Below are positions 54,301 to 64,000 of a DNA stretch of 64,000 bases, piece by piece. Positions within the stretch are counted from its first letter, which is position 1. The number at the start of each line of letters is the position of its first letter. The notes below the pieces were generated by a model, which saw only the letters and a list, made by a program, of their open reading frames with translations, was not told the origin of the DNA and searched no databases. The position numbers and the translations under genes are program-made. Source of the stretch: Amoebidium appalachense (taxonomy: Eukaryota; Ichthyosporea). The DNA is taken from contig CAVNZM010000009.1 in assembly GCA_963693365.1 (NCBI GenBank), positions 744,001 through 808,000 on the forward strand. The letters are read 5' to 3'.

Positions 54301-55810
54301 TCACGACCCTTGCCCACTAGCCCAGCTGCATGGGCTGTGCCGTGTTGCTCTGTTTCCTCGCCACTGTGTGTGTTGGCTCCCAGGACGTGCCGTACTGTTG
54401 GGGGCTGCAGCTCGACTCACTGTGTGCACAATGTCAGCCATGACCTACAAAAACAAGGAGGAGGAAGAAGGTATGACCGTGTCTCGTTTTTCTATAGACA
54501 GGTAGGAAGAATGTGTGGACACCACGCAACAATACCTGTAAAGACTCACGGCAAGCATGTGCAAACGAGCTTTTCGGTTTAGTAAAATCTTATGAGAGCA
54601 GCTTTCTTGGTGAGCTCACAAAATGATGCATACACTATCACAAACAGCATGAGTGAGTTTTGCAAAAAAAATTGCTTAGTACTTTCAGACACACACACAC
54701 ACCTGCTCACAGTAGACGGTGGTGTGAGTGTCTGTGCAACATTCTTCGGAATGGCCAAAGGGTTGGTGGCAGGCAGCTGTGTATCCACAGTCACGACGTC
54801 AATATACGTTTCATCCTCACTCTCACTGGTGTATTGTGTGCATTTCGTCTCTGAAATCACCGGTGGTGGCGCATATGTGGGAATGGTGGTTGCATATGTG
54901 AATGCTGGTGGCGGTTCGACTTTGACTGTCGGTGTGTATGATGGGTCATGTTGTGCAAGTAGTTGTTCGAGCATTTGTCGTTGGCGCTTGAGAGAGTCTA
55001 TCTGTGCTGCCTGCTCTGCCTGTGTCTTTTTCAACTTGTCAATGTACTCCGTGGCCGATTGAAGTGTGCCGATGGTCGAGCACCGCTGGTCGCTGATGTC
55101 AGGTATTACATGTTTTAACCTATTAAAGCAAGCCTTCATATACGCCCTCCTGTTCTTCTCGAGCGTGTTGTGTGTTTCTCGATGCTTCTGTGTCCTTCTA
55201 TGACTCGTGCTAGTGCTACTTGCCATGCCCCCGAGATGGTCGTTATTTGGCGAGGAGTCATATTCGGGTTCTTCCTTGATGGAATCACCAAGAGTACTGT
55301 GTGCACCCCAACTAAAACTGTGGCTGTATGGCGTAAAGGTGGGTGTTGTGTCCCTGGCAACGGTCGTGACACCCCCTTGCGCCTTGCTTGCGCATGCTGG
55401 GGGAGTGAAAAGAGGTGAGTCACTGGACTGTTCGAAGGGGAGAAGTAAATGGAGATAGATGGGACGGGGAAACGCCGTGAAGAGTGTCAAAGGACATGGC
55501 ACGGGTTGTTGGGGGTAGGGAGAAGGGGAAGGGGGGGAGGGTGGGGGGGGGGGGGGGGAGGGGGGGGGGGGGGGGCAATGGGGACACCTGGGTGGATCGT
55601 TGGGTAGCTTGGTGATAAGGGAAGGAAAGGGTTCGTTCCTCTTAAGCTAACAACTGCCACATGCACGTGTCTTTGCTTAACCAGACCCAGCGACGTTACC
55701 AGAAAGGAGTGGTGCGTGTTTCAGACAATCATTAAGGTTGTGGGGGGCTCACCCTCTTCTCTTTCCAGATACTCGGCCGCAAGAAGGAGTCCTTCGAGCG
55801 CTGACGCCAT
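54301..55810 (-). CDS. MXD/MNT-like bHLH-zipper repressor with Sin3-interaction domain
   Basis: Exon 1 (55,810-55,753) codes MASALEGLLLAAEYLEREE, an amphipathic helix matching the Sin3-interacting domain of MXD/MNT proteins. Exon 2 (55,396-54,711) joins in phase after CCCCCAG. It has a basic region with the E-box contact residues (RETHNTLEKNRR, residues 92-103), helix-loop-helix (KACFNRLKHVIPDISDQRCS) and a leucine zipper with LKRQRQMLEQLL. The order SID then bHLHZip and the LEKNRRA signature place it with MXD/MNT. These pair with MAX and recruit Sin3-HDAC in the nucleus. SUMO-type motifs IKEE (59-62) and VKVE flank the DNA-binding part. A tentative last exon (54,444-54,301) also joins in phase, giving 295 residues. 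Without it, the frame reads on to 54,579. Exons 1-2 are well supported, the C-terminus less so. Confidence 0.83.
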
Positions 55811-57205
55811 GTTTCGCACGCCCTGAGAGAAAACTGGCGATAGAGCAGGGAATGTAAAGAAAAAAAGAGTGTGCTTGAAAGCCTTTACGCTACACTTCAC
55901 GGGTTTGCATGTCGGCTTAGGTAGAGACGTAACGGAGTACTACCATTGCATATAGCCCTTAGTGAAGGCAGGTGATGAAATGCGAAGAAGGTGCTAATTT
56001 CAAATTACAAAAGCCTCCACACCCTTCACCAAGCGCCACCGTATACACAATAAAGAACACCAACCCAAACTTTTCTAAAACAGGCACACGTATGTGCCAC
56101 GTATACAACACACAAGGATGCAGGTGAACTTACTCTGTGCAGTATGTGACTCTGCCCTTTCCCCGTTTTTTCTCGCCACGGCCGGTCGCGTGTGCACTGC
56201 GCCCACGCGCAGCCGTTGGGTCGTTGCGGGTCAAGTTGCGGCCAGTGCATAGTTTCCTAGAGCAGGTTTGCAAAAACACCACTTAGACTTTTGCTCAAAT
56301 CAACAACTTAAAACCAGGACTTTGGTTCGGCATAAATTCATAGATACAAGAGATTTTTTCTTGTATATGCGTCTTTTATATACCAATAAATGTAGCTCAT
56401 TTTTCTGTTATTGATTTCTTCCATATATCAATATTTATGTTCCTGCTGTTCTGAGCTGTTAAGAATTTGATTTATATGGAAGTGATAAAGGATTTGTCAA
56501 GACCCCATTCATATGACTGCTTGTAGTTTAGGGTGACCTGTGTCGCAAAAAGCAAGATAGGTATTTTCAGGATCGATTACCTTCTATCGGATTTCAAAGA
56601 TAATAATGATGTGTTTGATACGCTTAAATCTCAAATTTAAATTCCCCTATCCTTTCTCTTTGCTTGAATTCATTTTTAAATGCAAGTCAGGTTCGAAGTA
56701 ATCTCTCTCCAATATTCTGAATCTTGTCGACAAATCGACTCACTATCAACGCATCCATATGTGGCACTATGGGCTCGTGACACTCATCGAATCAGATATT
56801 GCTACCGTGTTTCATGTTTTTCAAACTTTCACATTTCATGTCCCCTGTAGAGTCATTTCAGTAGCTCCGATCGATATCTTTTTTTTCTTTTGACTGGATT
56901 TTTTCGACGGAAAGATATGCAAGTATGCACGGCATACTGAGAAGACAATAAAAACTTCACGAAATCTCAGTGAGATTGAGCAGGAGTTTATCTCAGAGTG
57001 AGTTCAAGGGGGCTTTGAAATTTTCTTTTCACAGCTACAAATTAAGCATTTATCTTGCGGCACATTATATTATAACTAGCTAAAAATCATGTAATGGCCA
57101 CGTTCGACAAGTAATGGGATAACCTGGGATGATATCTGAAAATTCAGTCTTGAGGCATATAACGAAATAGATTCACATGTCCCACACTCCCGTACCAGTG
57201 AGCAT
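55811..57205. other. Intergenic region upstream of the bHLH gene, no gene seen
   Basis: Repeat-poor, AT-moderate DNA. It contains the second copy of the short 37-bp motif (56,887-56,924). A minus-strand 74-codon frame at 56,026-56,250 has no recognisable features. The promoter of the bHLH gene should lie in the first few hundred bases. Confidence 0.4.
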
Positions 57206-57469
57206 ATGACTAATACGGGTCACAATATGGCGTCACCGACTCACCGTGGCTCGTCAAAGATCGTGGCTCACGCGATCCCAAGCACTGGTATTCCGCATGG
57301 CTCTTTCCGTGTCACACTTGATTGGCTGTCAATGCGGAAAAAGCAGTTTTGCGCAACAGCCTACTGCCTGGCAACGGTGGCTCACCGTGGCTGCCTACAA
57401 ATAGTGCGGTGTGTGCAGGTGGCCCAGTATGGTGGTGGTGGTGGTGGTGGTGGTGGGGTGTGTGTGTGT

Positions 57470-57513
<44 letters not shown>

Positions 57514-58690
57514 GGGGGGAGGGGGAGGGGGAGGGGGGGGAGGGGGGAGGGGGGGGGAGGGGAGCCTCGGGAGGAGGTTGCTCAAGGGACCTGCCATTGA
57601 ATTGGTGTTGTTCCCGTGGAGGGGACGGCTTCACTCAGTGAAATATCTAGAAGGCGTGTGTTCTAGAAAGAATATATTGGTTTTTGTGCGCACCTATGCC
57701 GCCTACCGAAACAGAATATGGGCTGGGGAGGGAGGACGGGGAGGAGGGGGAATGGGGGGCTTATGGGAGGGACCAGGCCCACAACGTCCTGAGCAATCGT
57801 CACCCAAACACCCCCACGGCACAGCACCAACACACGGCAGCCACGGTGGTAGACCAATGTGCATGGATAAACTGGATAGGAGGCAACGGTGACCCACCAG
57901 ACACCGAGGACATCAAGTGGGTTGAACGAGGGTTCTGCCCACGATCGGTGGGCCCACTACTAGCAGCCACCGGAACCACCAAGACCACCACCCGGGCCAT
58001 CTTAGGAAAAATCACAGTAGAGTTGCAGTCTTTTTTCTTTTCAAAAATATGGCACCCACGGAACATTACACTACCCCCCACTCACCCCAAAATGCTAAAA
58101 CACCACCATACAACCAGCACCCGTAGAAAGAAAAGCACGGCACCCCAAAAACCCAAGACACACACAAATACACCCCCCACACACACCCGGCCTGCCTGCC
58201 CTGACTGCCGGACCACACACAGACCCAATGTGCCTTGCAAAACCCACCTTTTAGTTCACAAAAACATTGCCTTAAGATACGTACAACAACACATAATGTT
58301 AGGTAGCAACCCCCCACCACCACCATCACCACACCCCATCATCCACCCATACCCACCGTAAATACTATACACAACACTTAGGACTTCACAATACTGTAGA
58401 TCGACCAATGAGAGCCTTCGGTTAACGTTTATTGCTAGGCTTTGAATGGAGGGGAGGACTGTAGCCTCCTGCCGGCGTGGCTGGGGTAGTAGCCCTGGGC
58501 AAAGTGTGTACTTATAGTTAGGTTGTGAAGGATGGTTTAGCTTAGCTGAACTCATAGATAGCACCTTAACTACGGTACTGTCGGTGCTGTTTGGTAGACG
58601 GTAGTTTCCCTAGAGGGCCTGGAGATGCTCTCCGGGAACAAAACGTGATAAAATAAAATAAAATAAAAAATAAAAAATAAAAAATCACTG
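57206..58690 (+). mobile_element. Decayed non-LTR retroelement 3' end
   Basis: A plus-strand frame (57,684-58,361, 225 codons) includes DIKWVERGFCPRSVGPLLAA, TTRAILGKITVELQSFFF-type sequence and a Cys/His cluster (CPDCRTTHRPNVPC) near its end, reminiscent of the C-terminal region of LINE ORFs. It is followed by about 280 bp of 3' UTR ending in module R3 and a tail of repeated TAAAA/TAAAAAA (58,648-58,686), as in LINEs with microsatellite tails. The 5' part is interrupted by GGT and G-tracts (57,430-57,560). No RT motifs remain. Assignment rests on the tail and the R3 copy at 1,103, so it is moderate. Confidence 0.45.
58580..58686 (+). repeat. Dispersed repeat R3, copy 2, with (TAAAA)n tail
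   Basis: GTCGGTGCTG...GACGGTAGTTTCCC...CTCCGGGAACAAAACGTGA matches 1,103-1,180, then continues into a run of TAAAA and TAAAAAA units. Confidence 0.6.
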
Positions 58691-59331
58691 CGACTCTGCC
58701 TTTCATTGGGCTGCAGTCGACCTGTTGATGTTGACTCCAGGGAGGTCTGCTTTACCCATTCGCAAAACATGAAGGCTGTCGCAGTCAGACGTGAGAGTCT
58801 CCACGAGGGCGGCAGCCCATCCAAATTCACGGTGTTACTGCATATGCATTGAGTCCGAGTAAATGTGCCTTGGATGGCTGAAAACTTCGACGAGATAAAT
58901 TTAAAGACTGTCCCCAGTTTTCTCCCTAAATTTGGGGTCCGTTTCGTCACAATGAACAGGCCTCTGTCTTTCCATGCCTTAGAGAACCTGGGGAGCGCAG
59001 CGAAGGAAGGCGGGGAGGGGGGGGGGGAGGGGGATGTTTTCCTCCTGGTCTTCCCAAGCCCCCGGGGCTTGGTCCGGCCCTACCCAACCAAAATACTACC
59101 AAATCCTCCAAAAAGAACCAATTGAAGATTAAGTTACGTGCAGCCTAGAGACACATGTGTCCTTTGCCGGCAAGAAGCACATCCCCACACTGGCAGGCTA
59201 GACACACATATCTGCATCAAAGATGATTGTTTACCCACTCAACTTGACCATTCCTGAGTTATCATAATTTAACATGTCCGATGATTTCGGCTGTGAAACC
59301 TGGTCCAATCCCCTTCCCCTCCCCTCCCTCC

Positions 59332-59363
<32 letters not shown>

Positions 59364-60327
59364 AAAAAAAAAAAAAAAACCTGTGTTGTTCAATCCCTTC
59401 CTCCCTCCCTTGCCCCCCACACACCCACCTACCCACACAATTGCATATGTACCAGTGATACGGTGTGCGTGCATCACTGGCAGTTAGTTGTACAGTGTCT
59501 CAAGGATTTTGGTGGTGGAACGCAAGAGCGTTAATAGTGGAATTTTACTATTGTGTTGCTAAAGGCTTCGGTTTCAACTTACAGTTATCACATGCATGCC
59601 AGTATTGGACGTTGAACATATGGCAACAACTACTTGCAAGACTTATGTTTGATGCATTACGCCTGCGTTGGCCTGGCTAAGGCTTGTGTATGCACTGTGT
59701 TTTCACTACTGTGTCTGTGTGTTACAGTAAGTGCAGGTGAATAATTGGCCAATTGCAACACGCATATAAATGCTGGAACACGGGGCGACCTCTCGTGTGT
59801 AAGAGTATATGCAGTACAACTGCATGGTTGAAGCATGTAATGCTAATGGCTACTTATAACACCTAACACATAATAATGGCTCAACTTTTAAACAACCAAT
59901 AATTTTTTTGAACTACGGTGAAACAAAACATAAAATAACAAAACTTAATGAATATAACCTGACATATTTCTCAACCCGCATGCAGTAACATAAATCTGTG
60001 TATCACAGAGTGCTATTCGTTTCTGTACAGTTGCATTCAGCCGTGTCCACACGGCACACCATCTAAGCAGTATTTGGAAGAGACGACTGTCCTTCCGTCA
60101 ACCTTTCAGAAGGATAACTCATTGCCAGATATGAGCCAAGCTTTCGATACTGATATCTGCCCCCCCCCCCCCTCCCCCCCCCCCCCCCTCTCCCCCCCCC
60201 CCCCCCCCCCCCCCTCTCCCTCTCCCCCCCGTCCGCAACCACCACCGCCGTCACCATTCACATCCACCCCAGGGCCACACGCACACAAACACACGCGCAC
60301 GCAGCCAACCCCCCCCCGCCCACATAC

Positions 60328-60378
<51 letters not shown>

Positions 60379-60589
60379 TGACAGACAAACATACACACCA
60401 GCATACACCACTACACACAACCACACTCACCTACCCATCCACCCACCGACCCACGCACATAAGAACATTCCTATCTCATCAATCGTTTGCCAAGTCTAGA
60501 ACCGTACTCTGACGTGTAAACCGCCACATTTCTTTGCAAAACAATAACTGTTACATTCGAGACACTCACAGCGCTACCAATGTTTTGAT
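58691..60589. other. Intergenic region, no gene supported
   Basis: Mostly complex sequence with a G-rich patch (59,010-59,030), CnAn composite (59,333-59,379), C-tracts (60,161-60,230) and (CA)n (60,331-60,375). Short frames, for example 59,465-59,680, show no domain. Confidence 0.5.
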
Positions 60590-60906
60590 CTAGTGTTCGC
60601 GGTGAGATGAGTGTGGGGAGCCAGTGGGAGTTTCGTCCTTGACGTTTGTGGAGTTGTTTGTTGTCTCGGACTTGATCAGGTCCACTGATCCGAGCTTGTC
60701 GAAGCTCACGTTGCTGCCACCAGCCCTGTGTGCACAAAACAAATGAGAAACACTCCCGGGAAATATTGATCGAGTGGAAAGGAGAAATGTACCCGGGGAA
60801 TTTTGATGGAAGGAAAAACTGATGGTGTGGTGATGTTTCAGCGGGAAAGGGTGTAGAGGGGAGGGGGTGGAGGTGGAACTGGGGGGAGAGGGGGGGGGGG
60901 GGGGGG

Positions 60907-60953
<47 letters not shown>

Positions 60954-63470
60954 TGTGTGTGTGTGCGAGGTGGATGGTGTATGTATGTGATTAAAGGGGC
61001 AGGGGGGGGAAGGTTTTAAAGTGGGAGGTGGTCTCTTAGCATATCTGAAGGGTCTGACTGCTTGTAACATGTAGCCAGAAACAGGAAACAGAAACATGTG
61101 TTGTGTGTGGTATAAGTGTATGGGACATAGTGTGGGTATGCACGGTGTGTATGTCTGTGTGTGTGTGTGTACATGTTTGTGTCCGTGCATTGGTGTAAAA
61201 GTTCCGGTGCGTACACAGCTTACGTGTGTGTCCAGGTGTGATACACTTGCGTGCTGCCACCTCAGGTGGAAAAGATGTGCATGTTTGTTTTGTTTGTGTG
61301 TGTGTGTGTGTGCATGCGGATGTATGTGTGTGTGTGTGGGGGGGGGGGGGGGGGGGGGGGGGTGGCGCGCATGTTGTATGTGTGTGTGTTCGTGTTACGG
61401 TGCACACTGTCTGTAGTATGTATATTTCGGGTGGATACGAGGCAAACGGTAAGGGGTAAGGTGTTTCATACTGTGTAGAGAGACCAGCAACGCTGTTCTT
61501 GATAGCCTGGGCCCTTCCTCCTGTGCCCGAGGGTGCCTCGTTGCCGGTGGTCTGCTGCTCGGCCAGCAACTGCACACATCCCGGTCACGTGGTGCTCCCA
61601 TGCATACCACATCAAAACACACACACACAACCCCCCCCCCCACCCCCCCTTCCCCTGCATCTCCATCCCCCGATTTGCCCGTGTGTGCACCCCGTTCCCC
61701 CTTCCCTCCCCGTCTTGACAGGGTGGACATCCACACGACCATACAACCCATTCTGGCACCCACCCTGACCACCACACACCCACGGTGACACACACACGGT
61801 GACACACACACGGTGACACACACACGGTGACACACACACACACACCTTTAATTTACCCCCCCCCCCCCCCCCTCCCCTAACCCCCCTCTTCCCCCCCCCC
61901 CCCCCCCCCCCCCCCCCCCTTTCTGGCTGTACATCTAAAGTGTCTGAATGTGTTGTGAGCTAGCAGACACTGTTAGCAAGCAATGGGTGGTACTTTGAGC
62001 GCACCTTTTCCCTGTTGAATGTCTGGTACTTCTTGTCGATCTTCTGCTTCTCGTCCTCCACACTGCCCATACACCTGTCAGACACAGCCATCGTACTGTC
62101 TGCCCACAACCAAATCTACTGCACGTAGCATAAAATCTACCCCCCCTCCCCCCTCCCCCCCAATCTGCATAGTAATTTCCGTATTTTGTTCTTCGTAACG
62201 CATTCAAACCCCATCCCTGCCACCCCTCCTCTCCTTTTCCGTTAGAGCAGAAAAGTGACCGCACCTGGAAGAAGGTGTGTATATGTGTGTGTTCGCTTCA
62301 CCTTCAGTGCATGTGTGTGTGTATGTGTGTATGTGCAAGAGCATAGTATACCTTCCAGGCTCTGGGGCCTGCTGTGCACCCTGCTGTGTGTGGTGCTTGA
62401 GGCGCTGCTTCTTCTTGTGCAGGGGGTTCTCCTCCAGCATCATCTCCTCTAGCTCGTACATGGCATCGCAGTTGACCTAATAGAGTAAGGCGTGAGTTGA
62501 GTGTGCACGGTGTAATGTAGAGGCATGTGCAGGGAAGGACATGGGGCCGTTAAGGGAGCCAGAGGGGATTTGTGTGTGTTTGTGGGTGTGTGTGTGTTTG
62601 GGGGGGGGGGGGGGTAGGAGGGGAGGGGGGGGGGGGGGGAAGGAGGAGAGTTGCCACCCAAGAGTCTCGAATCAGAAGGGCGTCCCTCTATTCAAGGCTT
62701 TTTTCTCTCTCTCTGTTGTCATCTTTTCACTTATTTCTTCCCTCTCCGGCCGACGGTGGGGAGGGGGAGGGGGGGGGGGGGGGAGGGGGGGAGAAGGGAA
62801 GAGAGGGGAAATCGATAGGTCGATAGTTAAGAAAGCAATGATTGGATGGGCTCGCCTATGTTTGAGTGGACGGGGGCTGGTAGTGTGTGTCGGTGAGTTC
62901 CACCAAGAGCACCTCCGGCTGCCGGGGGGAGGGGAGGGGGGGGGGGGGGGGGGGGGGGGGTTAGGGCTCAGGTGGGGTCGAGGGTAAGCAGGAGGAGGAA
63001 GCGGGATGGGATGGGGGGGCGAAGGGGGGATGGGGGTCACCTTGTCCTTGTCGGGTACAAACTCGGCTTTCAGCTTTAGCAGGGGGATTTCCTGGATAGA
63101 GGCATCGGCCTGGTGAGTAAAGGCACCTTGCAACGGAATAAAAACAAGAAGTGAGAAACTACAAGTGGAAAATACGATTGCTGACGATGATAGGTGGGAC
63201 TATCATGAGCGATGGCAAGGAGGTGGCTGATGTAGGTATGAATTAAATCCAGTATGGCTCCTTCAATACACTTCTCTTTTAATCTATCAGATAAACAAAA
63301 TTGTGAATCTTAATCCCAATAATTGAGAAGTCATAATCGACATGTATGTATTAGAGCAAGGAAATCACCACCTCCCAGGTGCAGCCCAGGTCCTTGAAGT
63401 ATTGGTGTGCCTTGTACTCGTCCATGCGGTTGGGTGTGCCGATGCGCTTGTCGGGGTTGCGCTCCATCGT
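60590..63470 (-). CDS. STK32/YANK-like AGC-family Ser/Thr kinase, C-terminal exons (partial)
   Basis: Six exons join in phase: 63,470-63,372; 63,109-63,041; 62,476-62,352; 62,074-62,005; 61,569-61,472; 60,725-60,590 (TAG). The N-terminal kinase core lies right of the window. The first visible exon is the end of the C-lobe (MERNPDKRIGTPNRMDEYKA then HQYFKDLGCTW). The AGC-type tail then shows VNCDAMYELEEMMLEENPLH followed by KKKQRLKHH, a signature of YANK kinases, and later KKYQTFNREK, also typical of that family just before its C-terminus. Here an extra Ser/Thr/Asn-rich tail of about 80 residues follows. YANKs are poorly understood kinases, thought to be soluble or membrane-associated. The ATP-binding and catalytic residues cannot be checked here. 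Confidence 0.85.
60886..61370. repeat. G-tract, (GA)n and GT repeats in the last STK32-like intron
   Basis: G-tract (60,892-60,909) followed by (GA)n (60,909-60,951) and GT; a second GT run and G-tract lie at 61,298-61,362. 61,787-61,845 in the next intron holds a short CACACACGGTGA tandem repeat. Confidence 0.9.
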
Positions 63471-64000
63471 CTGCCAACAGCCCAGTTAGCTGTGGCTGCA
63501 TGGTGCACTATAGGGGGCATGGCTTTCACATGGTGTCTGGGTACCCTACCCCCCTCCCCCCTCCCCCTCCCCCCCCCCCCCCCCCCAGCACACTCACACG
63601 CACACACACCTCAAACCCCCCCCCCCCTGACCCCCCCCCTTACCCACGCACCCCCCCCCCCCCCCCACACACACACACACACAGCCTCCTCACCCCCTCC
63701 ACCACTCCCGCCCCCTCCCCCAAAATAGAAAACAAAAAACAAAAGGAAAAAAAGCACACACCACAAGAAGTGACCCCGCCCTCGCGCTGATCCGAGGAAA
63801 GAAGCATACGAATTAGTCAGCCGTTTTGACACCTCACTAACCACCAACACCTCCCCCCCCCCCCCCCCCCCCAAAAAAAAAAAAAAAGGGAGCCCAATGA
63901 CAAAAACGAATAATCACCGTGTTCCTAACCCCCCCCCCCTCCCCCCCCTAAAATCTTTTCTTCCTCCCCATTGCCCCCCCCCCCCCCCCCCCCCCTCCTC
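63471..64000. repeat. Intron of the STK32-like gene at the right edge
   Basis: C-tracts (63,551-63,587; 63,645-63,666; 63,851-63,886 with a CnAn junction; 63,976-63,996) and short CA runs. No exon of the kinase core is recognisable, so the next upstream exon lies outside the window. Confidence 0.6.

Noticed and set aside
57206-57892. 228-codon ORF at the start of the decayed element
   Set aside because: Its middle is poly-Gly from G-tracts, and a better non-repetitive frame overlaps its end.

Overview
This is nuclear DNA from a eukaryote with spliced genes and very high microsatellite and homopolymer content. GT-AG introns of about 0.6-1.2 kb are packed with (GT)n/(CA)n, (GA)n, poly-G/poly-C and poly-A/poly-T tracts. 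The gene set points to an opisthokont, most likely a holozoan such as an animal or a unicellular relative like an ichthyosporean: a Sin3-binding MXD/MNT-type bHLH-zipper protein, a YANK (STK32) kinase, an AGFG-type ArfGAP, SFR1, PARG, a KCTD-like BTB protein and an aquaporin. I cannot name the species.

Layout. Bases 1-11,100: the first exon of an aquaporin (minus strand, running off the left edge). Next comes an AGFG/HRB-like ArfGAP gene whose second exon is split by a 2.67 kb 5'-truncated non-LTR retrotransposon with an 8-bp target-site duplication. A 1.7 kb inverted-repeat-bounded DNA element carrying a zinc-finger ORF follows. Bases 11,100-19,300: simple repeats, two candidate exons of an unrecognised minus-strand gene, and the 3' four exons of SFR1 (plus). 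Bases 19,300-26,000: a foldback element, then a complete three-exon PARG (minus) divergent from a single-exon sugar-phosphate/nucleotide-sugar-type transporter (plus). Bases 28,700-37,100: a complete nine-exon ethanolamine/choline phosphotransferase (minus). It is divergent from a KCTD-like BTB gene (plus, 38,222-43,249) whose first intron holds a 205-bp near-perfect palindrome. Bases 46,800-52,100: a multi-exon proline-rich protein (minus), not recognised. Bases 54,300-55,800: MXD/MNT-like repressor (minus). Bases 57,200-58,700: remains of a second non-LTR element. Bases 60,600-63,470: the last six exons of an STK32-like kinase (minus), continuing past the right edge.

The genes are unrelated housekeeping and regulatory loci, with no cluster or operon logic. 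They include membrane lipid synthesis (CDP-alcohol phosphotransferase), vesicle traffic (ArfGAP), ADP-ribose turnover (PARG), recombination (SFR1) and transcription (MXD/MNT-like). Exon structures were built by hand from reading frame, splice consensus and phase. Where all exons join in phase (PARG, phosphotransferase, BTB, SFR1, STK32) the models are well supported. The most unusual large-scale features are the long CA/GT microsatellites that directly form splice-site contexts, and the repeated composite CnAn (TnGn) homopolymer blocks.
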